Origin: Thermoplasmata archaeon
Lineage (GTDB): Archaea; Thermoplasmatota; Thermoplasmata; Lutacidiplasmatales; UBA184
Direction of reading: 5' to 3'
Assembly: GCA_030044695.1 (NCBI GenBank)
Contig: JASIDM010000062.1
Location: 1-5,690, forward strand
Length of the DNA stretch: 5,690 nucleotides
Under the pieces are notes generated by a model. The model was given only the letters and a program-made list of their open reading frames with translations. It ran no database searches and had not been told where the DNA came from. The translations under genes were made by a program, and so were the position numbers. Below, in pieces: positions 1-5,563 of the stretch (its first letter is position 1; every line of letters starts with the position of its first letter).

Positions 1-319
1 CGGCTCGAACAGCGTCTACTACAACCGGCTCGGCTTCTTCGACCCGCTCGACACCCAGCGGACGATCGTCGCCCCCGGGATGTCCCTCGTGATCTACGTC
101 CACACCGCCGACTCGATCTTCGAGGCCCCGAACCCGCTCTACGACGCCGGGTGCAATCCGATGACCAGCTCCTGCGACTGGGGCCAGCCGGACTCTGACG
201 ACTACCACGGCGCTCCGGTCTGGTGCTTCGAGAGCCCGGGTTCGTGCACAATCGAGCTCATCGACACGGACTGGAGCTACCCGGTGGTCGTGCTCTCGGC
301 GCCGGTCTACATGCTCTAG
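1..319 (+). CDS. 3' end of an unrecognised, probably extracytoplasmic protein with two C-x6-C pairs
   Basis: The reading frame is open from the left edge (first full codon at base 2) to a TAG at 317-319. It gives 105 visible residues, so the start and any signal peptide lie outside the window. I do not recognise the family. The visible part is rich in Tyr, Trp, Asp, Ser and Pro, has short hydrophobic beta-like stretches (for example SLVIYVHTA and YPVVVLSAPVYML), and has very few basic residues, as in secreted archaeal beta-sandwich proteins. Four cysteines at visible residues 51, 58, 75 and 82 form two identical C-x6-C pairs, suited to disulfides or metal binding. The next gene begins one base after the stop and encodes a membrane-anchored protein, so the two are probably co-transcribed and both act at the cell surface. 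An ATG at 80 lies in frame, but the frame runs on upstream of it without interruption, so it is probably internal. Confidence 0.75.
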   Translation, partial: GSNSVYYNRLGFFDPLDTQRTIVAPGMSLVIYVHTADSIFEAPNPLYDAGCNPMTSSCDWGQPDSDDYHGAPVWCFESPGSCTIELIDTDWSYPVVVLSAPVYML

Positions 320-320
320 G

Positions 321-947
321 ATGTCGGGAACGCCGCCCGACCCCACGATACGCCGGCTCCGACGGCGTCGGCGGGGTGGGATCTTCCGCTGGGCCGTCGT
401 CGCCTGCGTGGTGGCGGTCCTGGTCGAGGTCGGCGCCGTCACGAACGGCTTCGGGGTCCCGGCCGCCCTCGGGCGCCACGGAGGCTCCGGGAGCGGTCCG
501 GGGGTCGACCCGGCGAACCCGTACGACGTGAACGTCACCGCCATCCGCGCCGCGATCGTCTACGGCGGGGGGGTCCAGGTCTTCCCGGCGCTCCAAGGGA
601 CGGACCTCTGTCCCGGCTGTCCCGAGTCCCCGCGCGAGAACACGAACTTCACGCCGCCGGTGGCGGGGATCTGGTTCTACTTCAACGTCACGAACGTCGG
701 CAACAACATCAGCCAGATCACCAGCTTCGCCCTCAGCTCCTCGGGGACGAACCCCCACCTCTTCGTGCTCGTCGGCGTCCTCTGCTGCTACCCGTCGTAC
801 GAGGAGGAGGTCGGGAACACCACCTTTGGGGCGGCAGGGAGCGACTGGGACTCGTGGGGGTTCGAGGCCCTCGCCGTCGCGGCCTACCTCCCGTACAACG
901 GTGGGCTCGGCTACGAGCTCTACTTCAACGCCACGTCGCCGTCGTAG
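321..947 (+). CDS. Membrane-anchored, sequon-rich surface protein of unknown function
   Basis: This 208-residue protein matches no family I recognise. Residues 11-18 are very basic (RRLRRRRR) and precede a hydrophobic helix at about 21-41. That arrangement predicts a cytoplasmic N terminus and a single membrane anchor or uncleaved signal. A Gly/Ser/Pro-rich linker follows (about 51-64), then a beta-rich outer domain with many Tyr, Phe, Gly and Asn. The domain carries six N-x-S/T sequons, at N71, N109, N122, N129, N166 and N203, which suggests an archaeal N-glycosylated exported protein. It also has a CPGC motif (97-100) and a CC pair (155-156), which could form disulfides or bind metal. ATG 321 was chosen because it follows the previous stop by one base, suggesting translational coupling, and because it keeps the basic segment and helix intact. 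A pilin-like (class III) signal was considered but fits poorly. The gene ends 39 bases from the convergent acetyltransferase gene. Confidence 0.85.
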   Translation: MSGTPPDPTIRRLRRRRRGGIFRWAVVACVVAVLVEVGAVTNGFGVPAALGRHGGSGSGPGVDPANPYDVNVTAIRAAIVYGGGVQVFPALQGTDLCPGCPESPRENTNFTPPVAGIWFYFNVTNVGNNISQITSFALSSSGTNPHLFVLVGVLCCYPSYEEEVGNTTFGAAGSDWDSWGFEALAVAAYLPYNGGLGYELYFNATSPS

Positions 948-986
948 AGCGCGACCCGCTCCGACCGCGGCGCCGTCGTCCGTCCG

Positions 987-1829
987 TCACGGCGTTCGGC
1001 GCGGGGGTCGCCACTGCGGGGGGCCGGGAGGCCCGGGCGGCGGGAGCGCGAGCTCGGCGTTCCGCGGCAGCTCGTACTCCACGAACGAGCACGCCGGCGA
1101 GAACCCGAGCCGGCCCAGTCGGGAGCCGAGGCGGGGGGAGTCGGCGAAGATCGCCAGCCGCGCCTCGCCACCTGGCCGTGCGCCAGCGGCGTAGCTCACG
1201 AGCGCCGAGGCGGCGCCGCGGCCCCGGGCCGAGGGACGGGTCGCCACGAAGTGGATGCCGGCGACGGAACGGTAGCGGTAGACGATCGCGGCCGCCACGG
1301 GCTCGTGCTCGATCGTGGCGAGCAGGGGCACCAGGAGCTCGTGGGGGTTCGGATGGTGCCAGGCGACGTCCAGGGCGGTGCGCAGCTCCGGCCGCTCCCG
1401 CCCGTCACTCCAGAACTCCGTGACCTCCTCGAGTTCCCCGGAGCGGGCCGGGCGCACGTCCACTCCGGCCGCGGCCGCTTCGGGAGCTCCGCCGTGCTCG
1501 AGCAGGAGGACCAGCGGCGAAGCCCGGGGTAGGAAGCCAAGGCGGCGAAGACCCCGGTCGACGTGGGGTGGGGCCGGCTCCGGGACCCGGAACGTCGGCC
1601 GCAGGGCCCGCTGGAAGTAGTGGTCCAGCGCCCGCTCGAAGAACGCCGTCTGGCGCTCCCGACCGACCCCGAGCTCCTGGACGAAGTTGAACCGGGGCGC
1701 CGGGATCTTCTCGTGGGTCACGAGGCGCGCCCCCGCCACTTCGAGGGCGAACCCTCCGAGGGTGAGGACGAACTGGCGCTCGGCCTCGAGCGCCGCCTCG
1801 ATGGCGAGCTCGCGTTCGACCGCGGGCAC
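987..1829 (-). CDS. GNAT-family N-acetyltransferase with tandem GNAT-like halves
   Basis: This 280-residue protein probably transfers an acetyl group from acetyl-CoA to an amine; the substrate is unknown. The C-terminal half (about 123-254) is a GNAT domain. The strand GIHFVATRP (191-199) leads into the acetyl-CoA pyrophosphate loop ARGRGAASALV (201-211), matching the R/Q-x-x-G-x-G/A motif. The domain ends in a typical RLGF turn (240-243) and a final strand near 248-254. The N-terminal half (about 20-112) has a similar layout, including RLGF at 96-99, but no clear acetyl-CoA loop, so it looks like a degenerate second GNAT fold. The tail (263-280) is Pro/Gly-rich and basic. The start is inferred as GTG at 1829-1827. 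No in-frame ATG lies downstream of it, and the region upstream holds the TATA-like box, with no in-frame start codon between the two. The open frame continues far upstream but only as antisense to the dehydrogenase gene. No strong Shine-Dalgarno is seen. Confidence 0.85.
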   Translation of the reverse strand: MPAVERELAIEAALEAERQFVLTLGGFALEVAGARLVTHEKIPAPRFNFVQELGVGRERQTAFFERALDHYFQRALRPTFRVPEPAPPHVDRGLRRLGFLPRASPLVLLLEHGGAPEAAAAGVDVRPARSGELEEVTEFWSDGRERPELRTALDVAWHHPNPHELLVPLLATIEHEPVAAAIVYRYRSVAGIHFVATRPSARGRGAASALVSYAAGARPGGEARLAIFADSPRLGSRLGRLGFSPACSFVEYELPRNAELALPPPGPPGPPQWRPPRRTP

Positions 1830-1884
1830 GTCCGCGCCACAGCGGCCGAGGATACGAAGCCGCGCCTCCCCCGGCCTCCGAACG

Positions 1885-1891
1885 CTTATAG
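1885..1891. promoter_or_regulatory. TATA-like box, possibly shared by the divergent genes
   Basis: CTTATAG on the + strand reads CTATAAG on the - strand, so it resembles an archaeal TATA box in both directions. It is the only AT-rich run in the 109-base spacer (1830-1938). Its centre is about 51 bases from the ATG at 1939 and about 59 bases from the GTG at 1829. With initiation about 25 bases from the box, as is usual in archaea, leaders of roughly 26 and 34 bases would result. The purine-rich BRE context is weak on both sides, so the favoured direction cannot be told. Confidence 0.6.
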
Positions 1892-1938
1892 ACCGCCTCC
1901 GTCCCCTCGGCGCCGCGGTACCGTCCCGCGCACGCTCC

Positions 1939-3846
1939 ATGACCTCCGTGAAGATCGTGCCGCCGGGACCCGTGGCGGTCCTCGGCGGCGGCACGATGGG
2001 GGCCGGCATCGCCCAGGCGTGCGCGGCCGCGGGCTTCTCCGTGCGGGTGCGGGACGTCGACGACGCCGCGATCGCGCGGGGGCGCGGGATCCTCGAGCGG
2101 TCGCTGACGGGCGCCGTCGAGCGCCGCAAGATGACCCCGGCCGCCCGCGACGAGCTGCTCGGACGCCTCGTCTTCACCACCGACCTCGCCGCGGCGGCGG
2201 CCGGCGCCTCCCTGGTCATCGAGGCGGTCTTCGAGGAGGAGGCGGTCAAGCGCTCGCTGTTCGCGCAGCTCGCCCCCGCCGTCGGGCCGACCACGATCGT
2301 GGCGACCAACACCTCCTCCCTCTCCGTCAGCGCTCTCGGCGACGGGTTCCCCGGGCCCGAGCGGTTCGCGGGGCTCCACTTCTTCTTCCCAGCGGCGATC
2401 AACAAGCTCGTTGAGGTCGTCGGCGGCCGATCGACCTCCCCGGCGACCCGCGAGGAGCTCGTCCGGTTCTCCGGCCGGCTCGGCAAGCTGCCGATCGAGA
2501 CCGCGGACCGGGCCGGGTTCTGCGTGAACCGCTTCTTCGTGCCGTACCTCAACGAGGCCTGCCGGATCGCCGACGAGGGCGTCGCGAGCCTCGCCACCAT
2601 CGAGGAGGTCGGCCGCGAGACGTTCGGCGCGACCCTGGGCCCGTTCGAGCTGATGAACGTCACCGGGATCCCGATCGCCTTCCACGCCGAGACGAGCCTG
2701 GCCCGGGCGTTCGGCCCGGCGTACGCCCCTTCGCCGCTGCTGGAGCGGCAGTTCCGCGCCGGTGCCCCGTGGCCCTGGCGCGACACGGCCGTGGAGCCGG
2801 CCCGCCAAGCGGCGGTCCGGGACCGACTCCTCGGCCTGACGATCGGGATCGCGACGCGGCTCGTGGAGGAGGGGGTCGCGTCGGCCGAGGCCGTCGACCG
2901 GGGCGCCGTCGTGGGGCTACGACGCCGTCACGCGCCGTTCGCCCAGCTCTCCGCGGTCGGGCTGGCGGAGGGGCTCCGCCTCGTGCGGGCCCAGGCCGCC
3001 CGATGGGGGGCAGAGTTCCCGGTCTCCGCCGAGCTCGTCGAGCGGGCCGGCCGGGGCGAGCGCTCCTGGCCCCTGCGCTACGTGCGCGTCGAGCGACGAG
3101 GACCGATCGCCTGGGTGCTGCTCGACCGGCCCGAGGTCCTGAATGCCCTCAGCACCGAGCTCCTGCTCCAGCTCGAGGCGGCGTTCGCCGCCCTGGCCCC
3201 GGAGCCGGCGCTCCGGGCCGTCGTGCTCGCCGGCTCCGGTCCCGTCTTCGCGGCCGGGGCGGACATCGCCGAGATGGCCGCGAAGACGCCCCAGGAGGGG
3301 ATCGACTTCGGGTTCGTCGGCCAGCGCGTCGCCCGGTCGATCGAGCAGTTCCCCCGGCCCGTCATCGCCCTCGTGGAAGGGTACGCCCTCGGCGGCGGCC
3401 TCGAGGTCGCGTTGGCCGCCGACGTCATCGTCGCCTCCGCCGGCGCCCGGCTCGGCCTGCCCGAGGTGACGGTCGGCATTCACCCCGGCATGGGCGGGGC
3501 GACCCGGCTCTCGCGGCGGATCGGCCGGGCCGCGGCCAAGCTGCTGGTCTTCACGGGCGAGCCGGTCTCCGCCGAGGAGGCGCTGCGGCTCGGCTTCGTG
3601 AGCAAGGTGGTGCCCCGGGAGAGCGCCCGCGAGGACGCCGAGGCGCTGGCCCTGACGATCGCGAGCCGAGCGCCGCTCGGGGTCCGCTGGGCGAAGGAGG
3701 TCATCGACCTCGGCGCCGAGGAAGGCTACGACGCCGCCCTGCGACGCGAGGGGGACTCGGCGGGCCGGACGTTCTCGACGTCGGACCGGACCGAGGGGAT
3801 GCGGGCGTTCCTCGAACGTCGCAAGCCCGAGTTCCGGGGCGAGTGA
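1939..3846 (+). CDS. Bifunctional 3-hydroxyacyl-CoA dehydrogenase / enoyl-CoA hydratase
   Basis: This 635-residue fusion should hydrate enoyl-CoA to 3-hydroxyacyl-CoA and oxidise that with NAD+, or run both steps in reverse. The dehydrogenase comes first. It has a Rossmann fold with GGGTMG (16-21) and Asp39 at the end of strand 2, which favours NAD over NADP. Its likely catalytic set is Ser126/Ser127 (NTSSLS), His147, Glu159 and Asn197 (GFCVNR). Two 3HCDH C-terminal repeats follow (about 192-290 and 294-380). The crotonase/hydratase domain spans about 381-635, with the oxyanion-hole segment AAGADIAEM (438-446), GGGLE with Glu489, and LPE with Glu509, the two acids expected of a hydratase. The dehydrogenase-first order is that of archaeal crotonyl-CoA hydratase/3-hydroxybutyryl-CoA dehydrogenases and is the reverse of bacterial FadB. 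One oddity is HFFFP in place of the usual HFFNP. ATG 1939 was chosen because it lies just ahead of the Rossmann strand and 48 bases past the TATA-like box. The pathway (fatty-acid oxidation or a C4 route) cannot be decided here. Confidence 0.95.
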   Translation: MTSVKIVPPGPVAVLGGGTMGAGIAQACAAAGFSVRVRDVDDAAIARGRGILERSLTGAVERRKMTPAARDELLGRLVFTTDLAAAAAGASLVIEAVFEEEAVKRSLFAQLAPAVGPTTIVATNTSSLSVSALGDGFPGPERFAGLHFFFPAAINKLVEVVGGRSTSPATREELVRFSGRLGKLPIETADRAGFCVNRFFVPYLNEACRIADEGVASLATIEEVGRETFGATLGPFELMNVTGIPIAFHAETSLARAFGPAYAPSPLLERQFRAGAPWPWRDTAVEPARQAAVRDRLLGLTIGIATRLVEEGVASAEAVDRGAVVGLRRRHAPFAQLSAVGLAEGLRLVRAQAARWGAEFPVSAELVERAGRGERSWPLRYVRVERRGPIAWVLLDRPEVLNALSTELLLQLEAAFAALAPEPALRAVVLAGSGPVFAAGADIAEMAAKTPQEGIDFGFVGQRVARSIEQFPRPVIALVEGYALGGGLEVALAADVIVASAGARLGLPEVTVGIHPGMGGATRLSRRIGRAAAKLLVFTGEPVSAEEALRLGFVSKVVPRESAREDAEALALTIASRAPLGVRWAKEVIDLGAEEGYDAALRREGDSAGRTFSTSDRTEGMRAFLERRKPEFRGE

Positions 3847-3860
3847 CCCCGCTAGGGAGC

Positions 3861-4247
3861 CTAACCGCCGACGAGGCGTCGGTAGCCGTCGGCGTCCACG
3901 AGCCCGGGATCAAGCCCGGCCGAGAGCTCCAGGCGGAACAGCCAGCCGCGGCCGTACGGTTCCTGGTTGACCAGCTCCGGATGGGCCTTCAGTTCGGCGT
4001 TCACCTCGACGACGGTCCCCGCGCCCGGGGCGTAGATGTCGGAGACGGTCTTCACGGACTCGAGCGAGAGGACCGTCGCCCCGCTCTGGACCGTCTTCCC
4101 GACGGCCGGGAGATCGACGAACACAATGTCCGTCAGCTCCGACTGGGCGTGGTCGGTGATCCCGACCGTCGCCCGGCGTCCCTCGAGACGGACCCATTCG
4201 TGGGTCTTGGCGTACTTGAGCTCCGCAGGGATCGTGCCGGCGGTCAT
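3861..4247 (-). CDS. gcvH: Glycine cleavage system H protein
   Basis: This 128-residue lipoyl carrier shuttles the aminomethyl group between the P, T and L proteins of the glycine cleavage system. Its length is normal for the family. The N-terminal HEWV (16-19) and GITDHAQSELTDIVFVDLP (29-47) are family hallmarks. The lipoyl hairpin is ESVKTVSD (63-70), with Lys66 as the lipoylated residue. The segment NQEPYGRGWLF and the ending DADGYRRLVGG match the usual C-terminal helix. The ATG lies within the stop of the upstream hydrolase gene (ATGA overlap), so gcvH is translated from the same message, probably by coupling. A purine run, GGAAGAG, about 10-16 bases upstream inside the hydrolase coding sequence may act as the ribosome site. 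The partner genes gcvT and gcvP are not in the window. The gene ends 14 bases from the convergent dehydrogenase/hydratase gene. Confidence 0.97.
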   Translation of the reverse strand: MTAGTIPAELKYAKTHEWVRLEGRRATVGITDHAQSELTDIVFVDLPAVGKTVQSGATVLSLESVKTVSDIYAPGAGTVVEVNAELKAHPELVNQEPYGRGWLFRLELSAGLDPGLVDADGYRRLVGG

Positions 4248-5479
4248 TCCGTGCCGCTCTTCCAGTCGTCGGCGTACTTGAGCTGCGCTCCCGTGGCGGT
4301 GTCGAGCGCCGCGCCGAACGGCCCGAGGGCGGCGGTCGCGACCGAGCGGTCGAGCTCGACCGGGACCGGGTACACCCGGGGCGCGAGCGTCGCGCCGTGC
4401 CGGGCGAGGTGCTCGGCGGAGAGCGCCTGGAGCGCGAAGGAGAGGTCCATGATCTCCACGGGATGGCCCTGGGCCGCCGCCAGGTTGACCAGGCGCCCCT
4501 CGGCGAGCAGGTAGGCGCGCCGGCCGTCCGGGAACCGGTACTCCTCGACGTTCGGTCGGACGAGCCGAGGGCGACCCGCGAGGCGCTCGAGGTCCTGCTT
4601 GGCGATCTCCACGTCGAAGTGGCCGGCGTTGGCGAGCACGCAGCCGTCCTTCAGCACCTCGAAGTGCTCGGCCCGGACGATCCCGGGCCGGCCGGTGACG
4701 GTGACGATCAGGTCGGCGCGCGCGGCCGCCTCGCGCATCGGTCGGACCGCGAAGCCGTCCAGCCGGGCCTCGATCGCCCGGACCGGGTCGATCTCGGTGA
4801 CCACGACCTCCGCGCCGAGCCCCCGCAGCCGGCTGGCGACCCCGCGGCCACACCAGCCGTAGCCGGCGACGACCGCGACCTTGCCCGCCACGAGCAGGTT
4901 CGTCGCGTTGACGATCCCCTCGATCGTCGACTGGCCGGTCCCGTAGCGGTTGTCGAACAGGTGCTTCATCAGCGCGTCGTTGACGTTGATGGCGGGGAAC
5001 AGGAGCCCGCCGGACTTCTCCAGCGCGTTCAGGCGCGTCACACCCGTCGTCGTCTCCTCCGTCGAGCCGCGCACGCGGCCCCGGTCGCTGTGCCGCTCGT
5101 GGTAGAGGGCGACGAGGTCCGCCCCGTCGTCGACGAGGACGTCCGGGACCGGCTCGAGCAGGGTCGCGAGGCCGGCCCGGTAGGCGTCCAGGGACTCGCC
5201 CCGCACGGCGTGCGTCTCGACCCCCTCGGCCTGGACCGCGGCGACGACGTCGTCGTCGGTGGTGAGCGGGTTGCTGGCGGCGAGCCGGACCTTCGCGCCG
5301 CCCGCCTGCAGGGCGAGCGCGAGGGCGCAGGTCTTCGCCTCGACATGGAGGACCGCGGCGACGGTCAGGCCGTCGAACGGCCGCTCCCGGACGAACCGGG
5401 CCCGGATCCCCTCGAGGACCGGCATGTGGGCCCGGGCCCAGCCGATCTTCAGGCGGCCGACGTCGAGGTTCCCGGGCAT
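4244..5479 (-). CDS. ahcY: S-adenosylhomocysteine hydrolase, short thermophile/archaeal type
   Basis: This 411-residue enzyme reversibly splits S-adenosylhomocysteine, the by-product of SAM-dependent methylation, into homocysteine and adenosine, using tightly bound NAD. Substrate-domain motifs are HVEAKT (45-50), SNPLTTDDDV (69-78), DDGADL (117-122) and the EETTTG region (141-146) with the catalytic-type Glu. INVNDALMKHLFDN (164-177) supplies Lys172 and Asp176. The NAD site is AGYGWCGRG (205-213), with Glu229 ending the next strand. NAGHFDVEI contains His287, and LLAEGRLVNL follows. The protein is shorter than bacterial and eukaryotic enzymes and lacks their C-terminal Lys/Tyr tail, as in the Thermotoga and archaeal group. 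That group includes enzymes that act on S-inosylhomocysteine, so the exact substrate is open. The GxD in DDGADL replaces the more usual GGD. ATG 5479 matches the family N terminus and sits 28 bases from a TATA box, implying a leaderless or nearly leaderless message. gcvH follows with a 4-base overlap. Confidence 0.97.
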   Translation of the reverse strand: MPGNLDVGRLKIGWARAHMPVLEGIRARFVRERPFDGLTVAAVLHVEAKTCALALALQAGGAKVRLAASNPLTTDDDVVAAVQAEGVETHAVRGESLDAYRAGLATLLEPVPDVLVDDGADLVALYHERHSDRGRVRGSTEETTTGVTRLNALEKSGGLLFPAINVNDALMKHLFDNRYGTGQSTIEGIVNATNLLVAGKVAVVAGYGWCGRGVASRLRGLGAEVVVTEIDPVRAIEARLDGFAVRPMREAAARADLIVTVTGRPGIVRAEHFEVLKDGCVLANAGHFDVEIAKQDLERLAGRPRLVRPNVEEYRFPDGRRAYLLAEGRLVNLAAAQGHPVEIMDLSFALQALSAEHLARHGATLAPRVYPVPVELDRSVATAALGPFGAALDTATGAQLKYADDWKSGTE

Positions 5480-5492
5480 GGCGCCGGGCGCC
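5480..5492. repeat. 13-bp inverted repeat abutting the ahcY start codon
   Basis: GGCGCC, one central base, then GGCGCC again. The element is both an inverted repeat and a tandem repeat of a 6-bp palindrome. It lies between the TATA box and the first codon of ahcY, where transcription should begin. It could be a repressor operator. In a GC-rich genome it may also be chance. Confidence 0.45.
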
Positions 5493-5506
5493 GAGCGTCC
5501 GCCCGG

Positions 5507-5514
5507 CTTAAAGG
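5507..5514 (-). promoter_or_regulatory. TATA box of ahcY-gcvH
   Basis: On the - strand the sequence is CCTTTAAG, preceded by the purine-rich run GTGGGGAG, which fits a BRE. It is the only AT-rich run in the 84-base spacer between the zinc-ribbon gene and ahcY. Its centre is about 31 bases from the ATG, so initiation about 25 bases downstream would leave a leader of only a few bases. Confidence 0.7.
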
Positions 5515-5527
5515 CTCCCCACCGACC

Positions 5528-5541
5528 CGGTCCGCGGACCG
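5528..5541. repeat. 14-bp perfect palindrome upstream of the ahcY TATA box
   Basis: The half-sites CGGTCCG and CGGACCG form a perfect palindrome. It lies 13 bases upstream of the ahcY TATA box (in the - strand direction) and 22 bases past the stop of the zinc-ribbon gene. CGGACC recurs at 5545-5550, ten bases (one helical turn) from its copy at 5535-5540. An activator-type operator is possible. There is no T-tract to support a terminator. Confidence 0.45.
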
Positions 5542-5563
5542 CCCCGGACCCCGCTGAGCTCGC

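Noticed and set aside
336..445. Class III (archaellin/pilin) signal peptide in the sequon-rich protein
   Set aside because: RRGG precedes the hydrophobic helix, but there is no Glu at the usual +5 position and the segment after the glycines (IFRWAVV) does not fit well. A plain membrane anchor explains it better.
258..758. 166-codon open frame on the - strand opposite the surface proteins
   Set aside because: The + strand frames show a membrane helix, sequons and tight gene spacing. The - strand product has only composition-driven Arg/Asp/Gly repeats.
948..986. Intrinsic terminator between the convergent surface-protein and acetyltransferase genes
   Set aside because: The 39 bases are GC-rich with no T-run and no convincing stem-loop.
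1687..1938. Upstream extension of the dehydrogenase/hydratase frame by 84 codons
   Set aside because: It overlaps the acetyltransferase gene antisense and would cross the TATA-like box. The Rossmann fold begins right after ATG 1939.
1830..2786. Upstream extension of the acetyltransferase frame to a 599-codon open frame on the - strand
   Set aside because: It runs antisense through the well-supported dehydrogenase domain, and its residues there are low-complexity Arg/Ser/Ala/Pro typical of a GC-rich shadow frame. The GNAT-like sequence begins just after the GTG at 1829.
2769..4514. 581-codon open frame on the + strand
   Set aside because: It is out of frame with the hydratase domain and then antisense to gcvH and ahcY. 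Its Arg/Gly/Ala/Pro-rich product shows no motifs.
4397..5557. 386-codon open frame on the + strand opposite ahcY
   Set aside because: It is antisense to a gene with full family motifs, with repetitive Arg/Asp/Gly/Val composition and no recognisable domain. It also crosses the ahcY promoter region.
5480..5563. SAH or SAM riboswitch ahead of ahcY
   Set aside because: The TATA box leaves a leader of only a few bases, too short for any known riboswitch, and no matching conserved core was seen.
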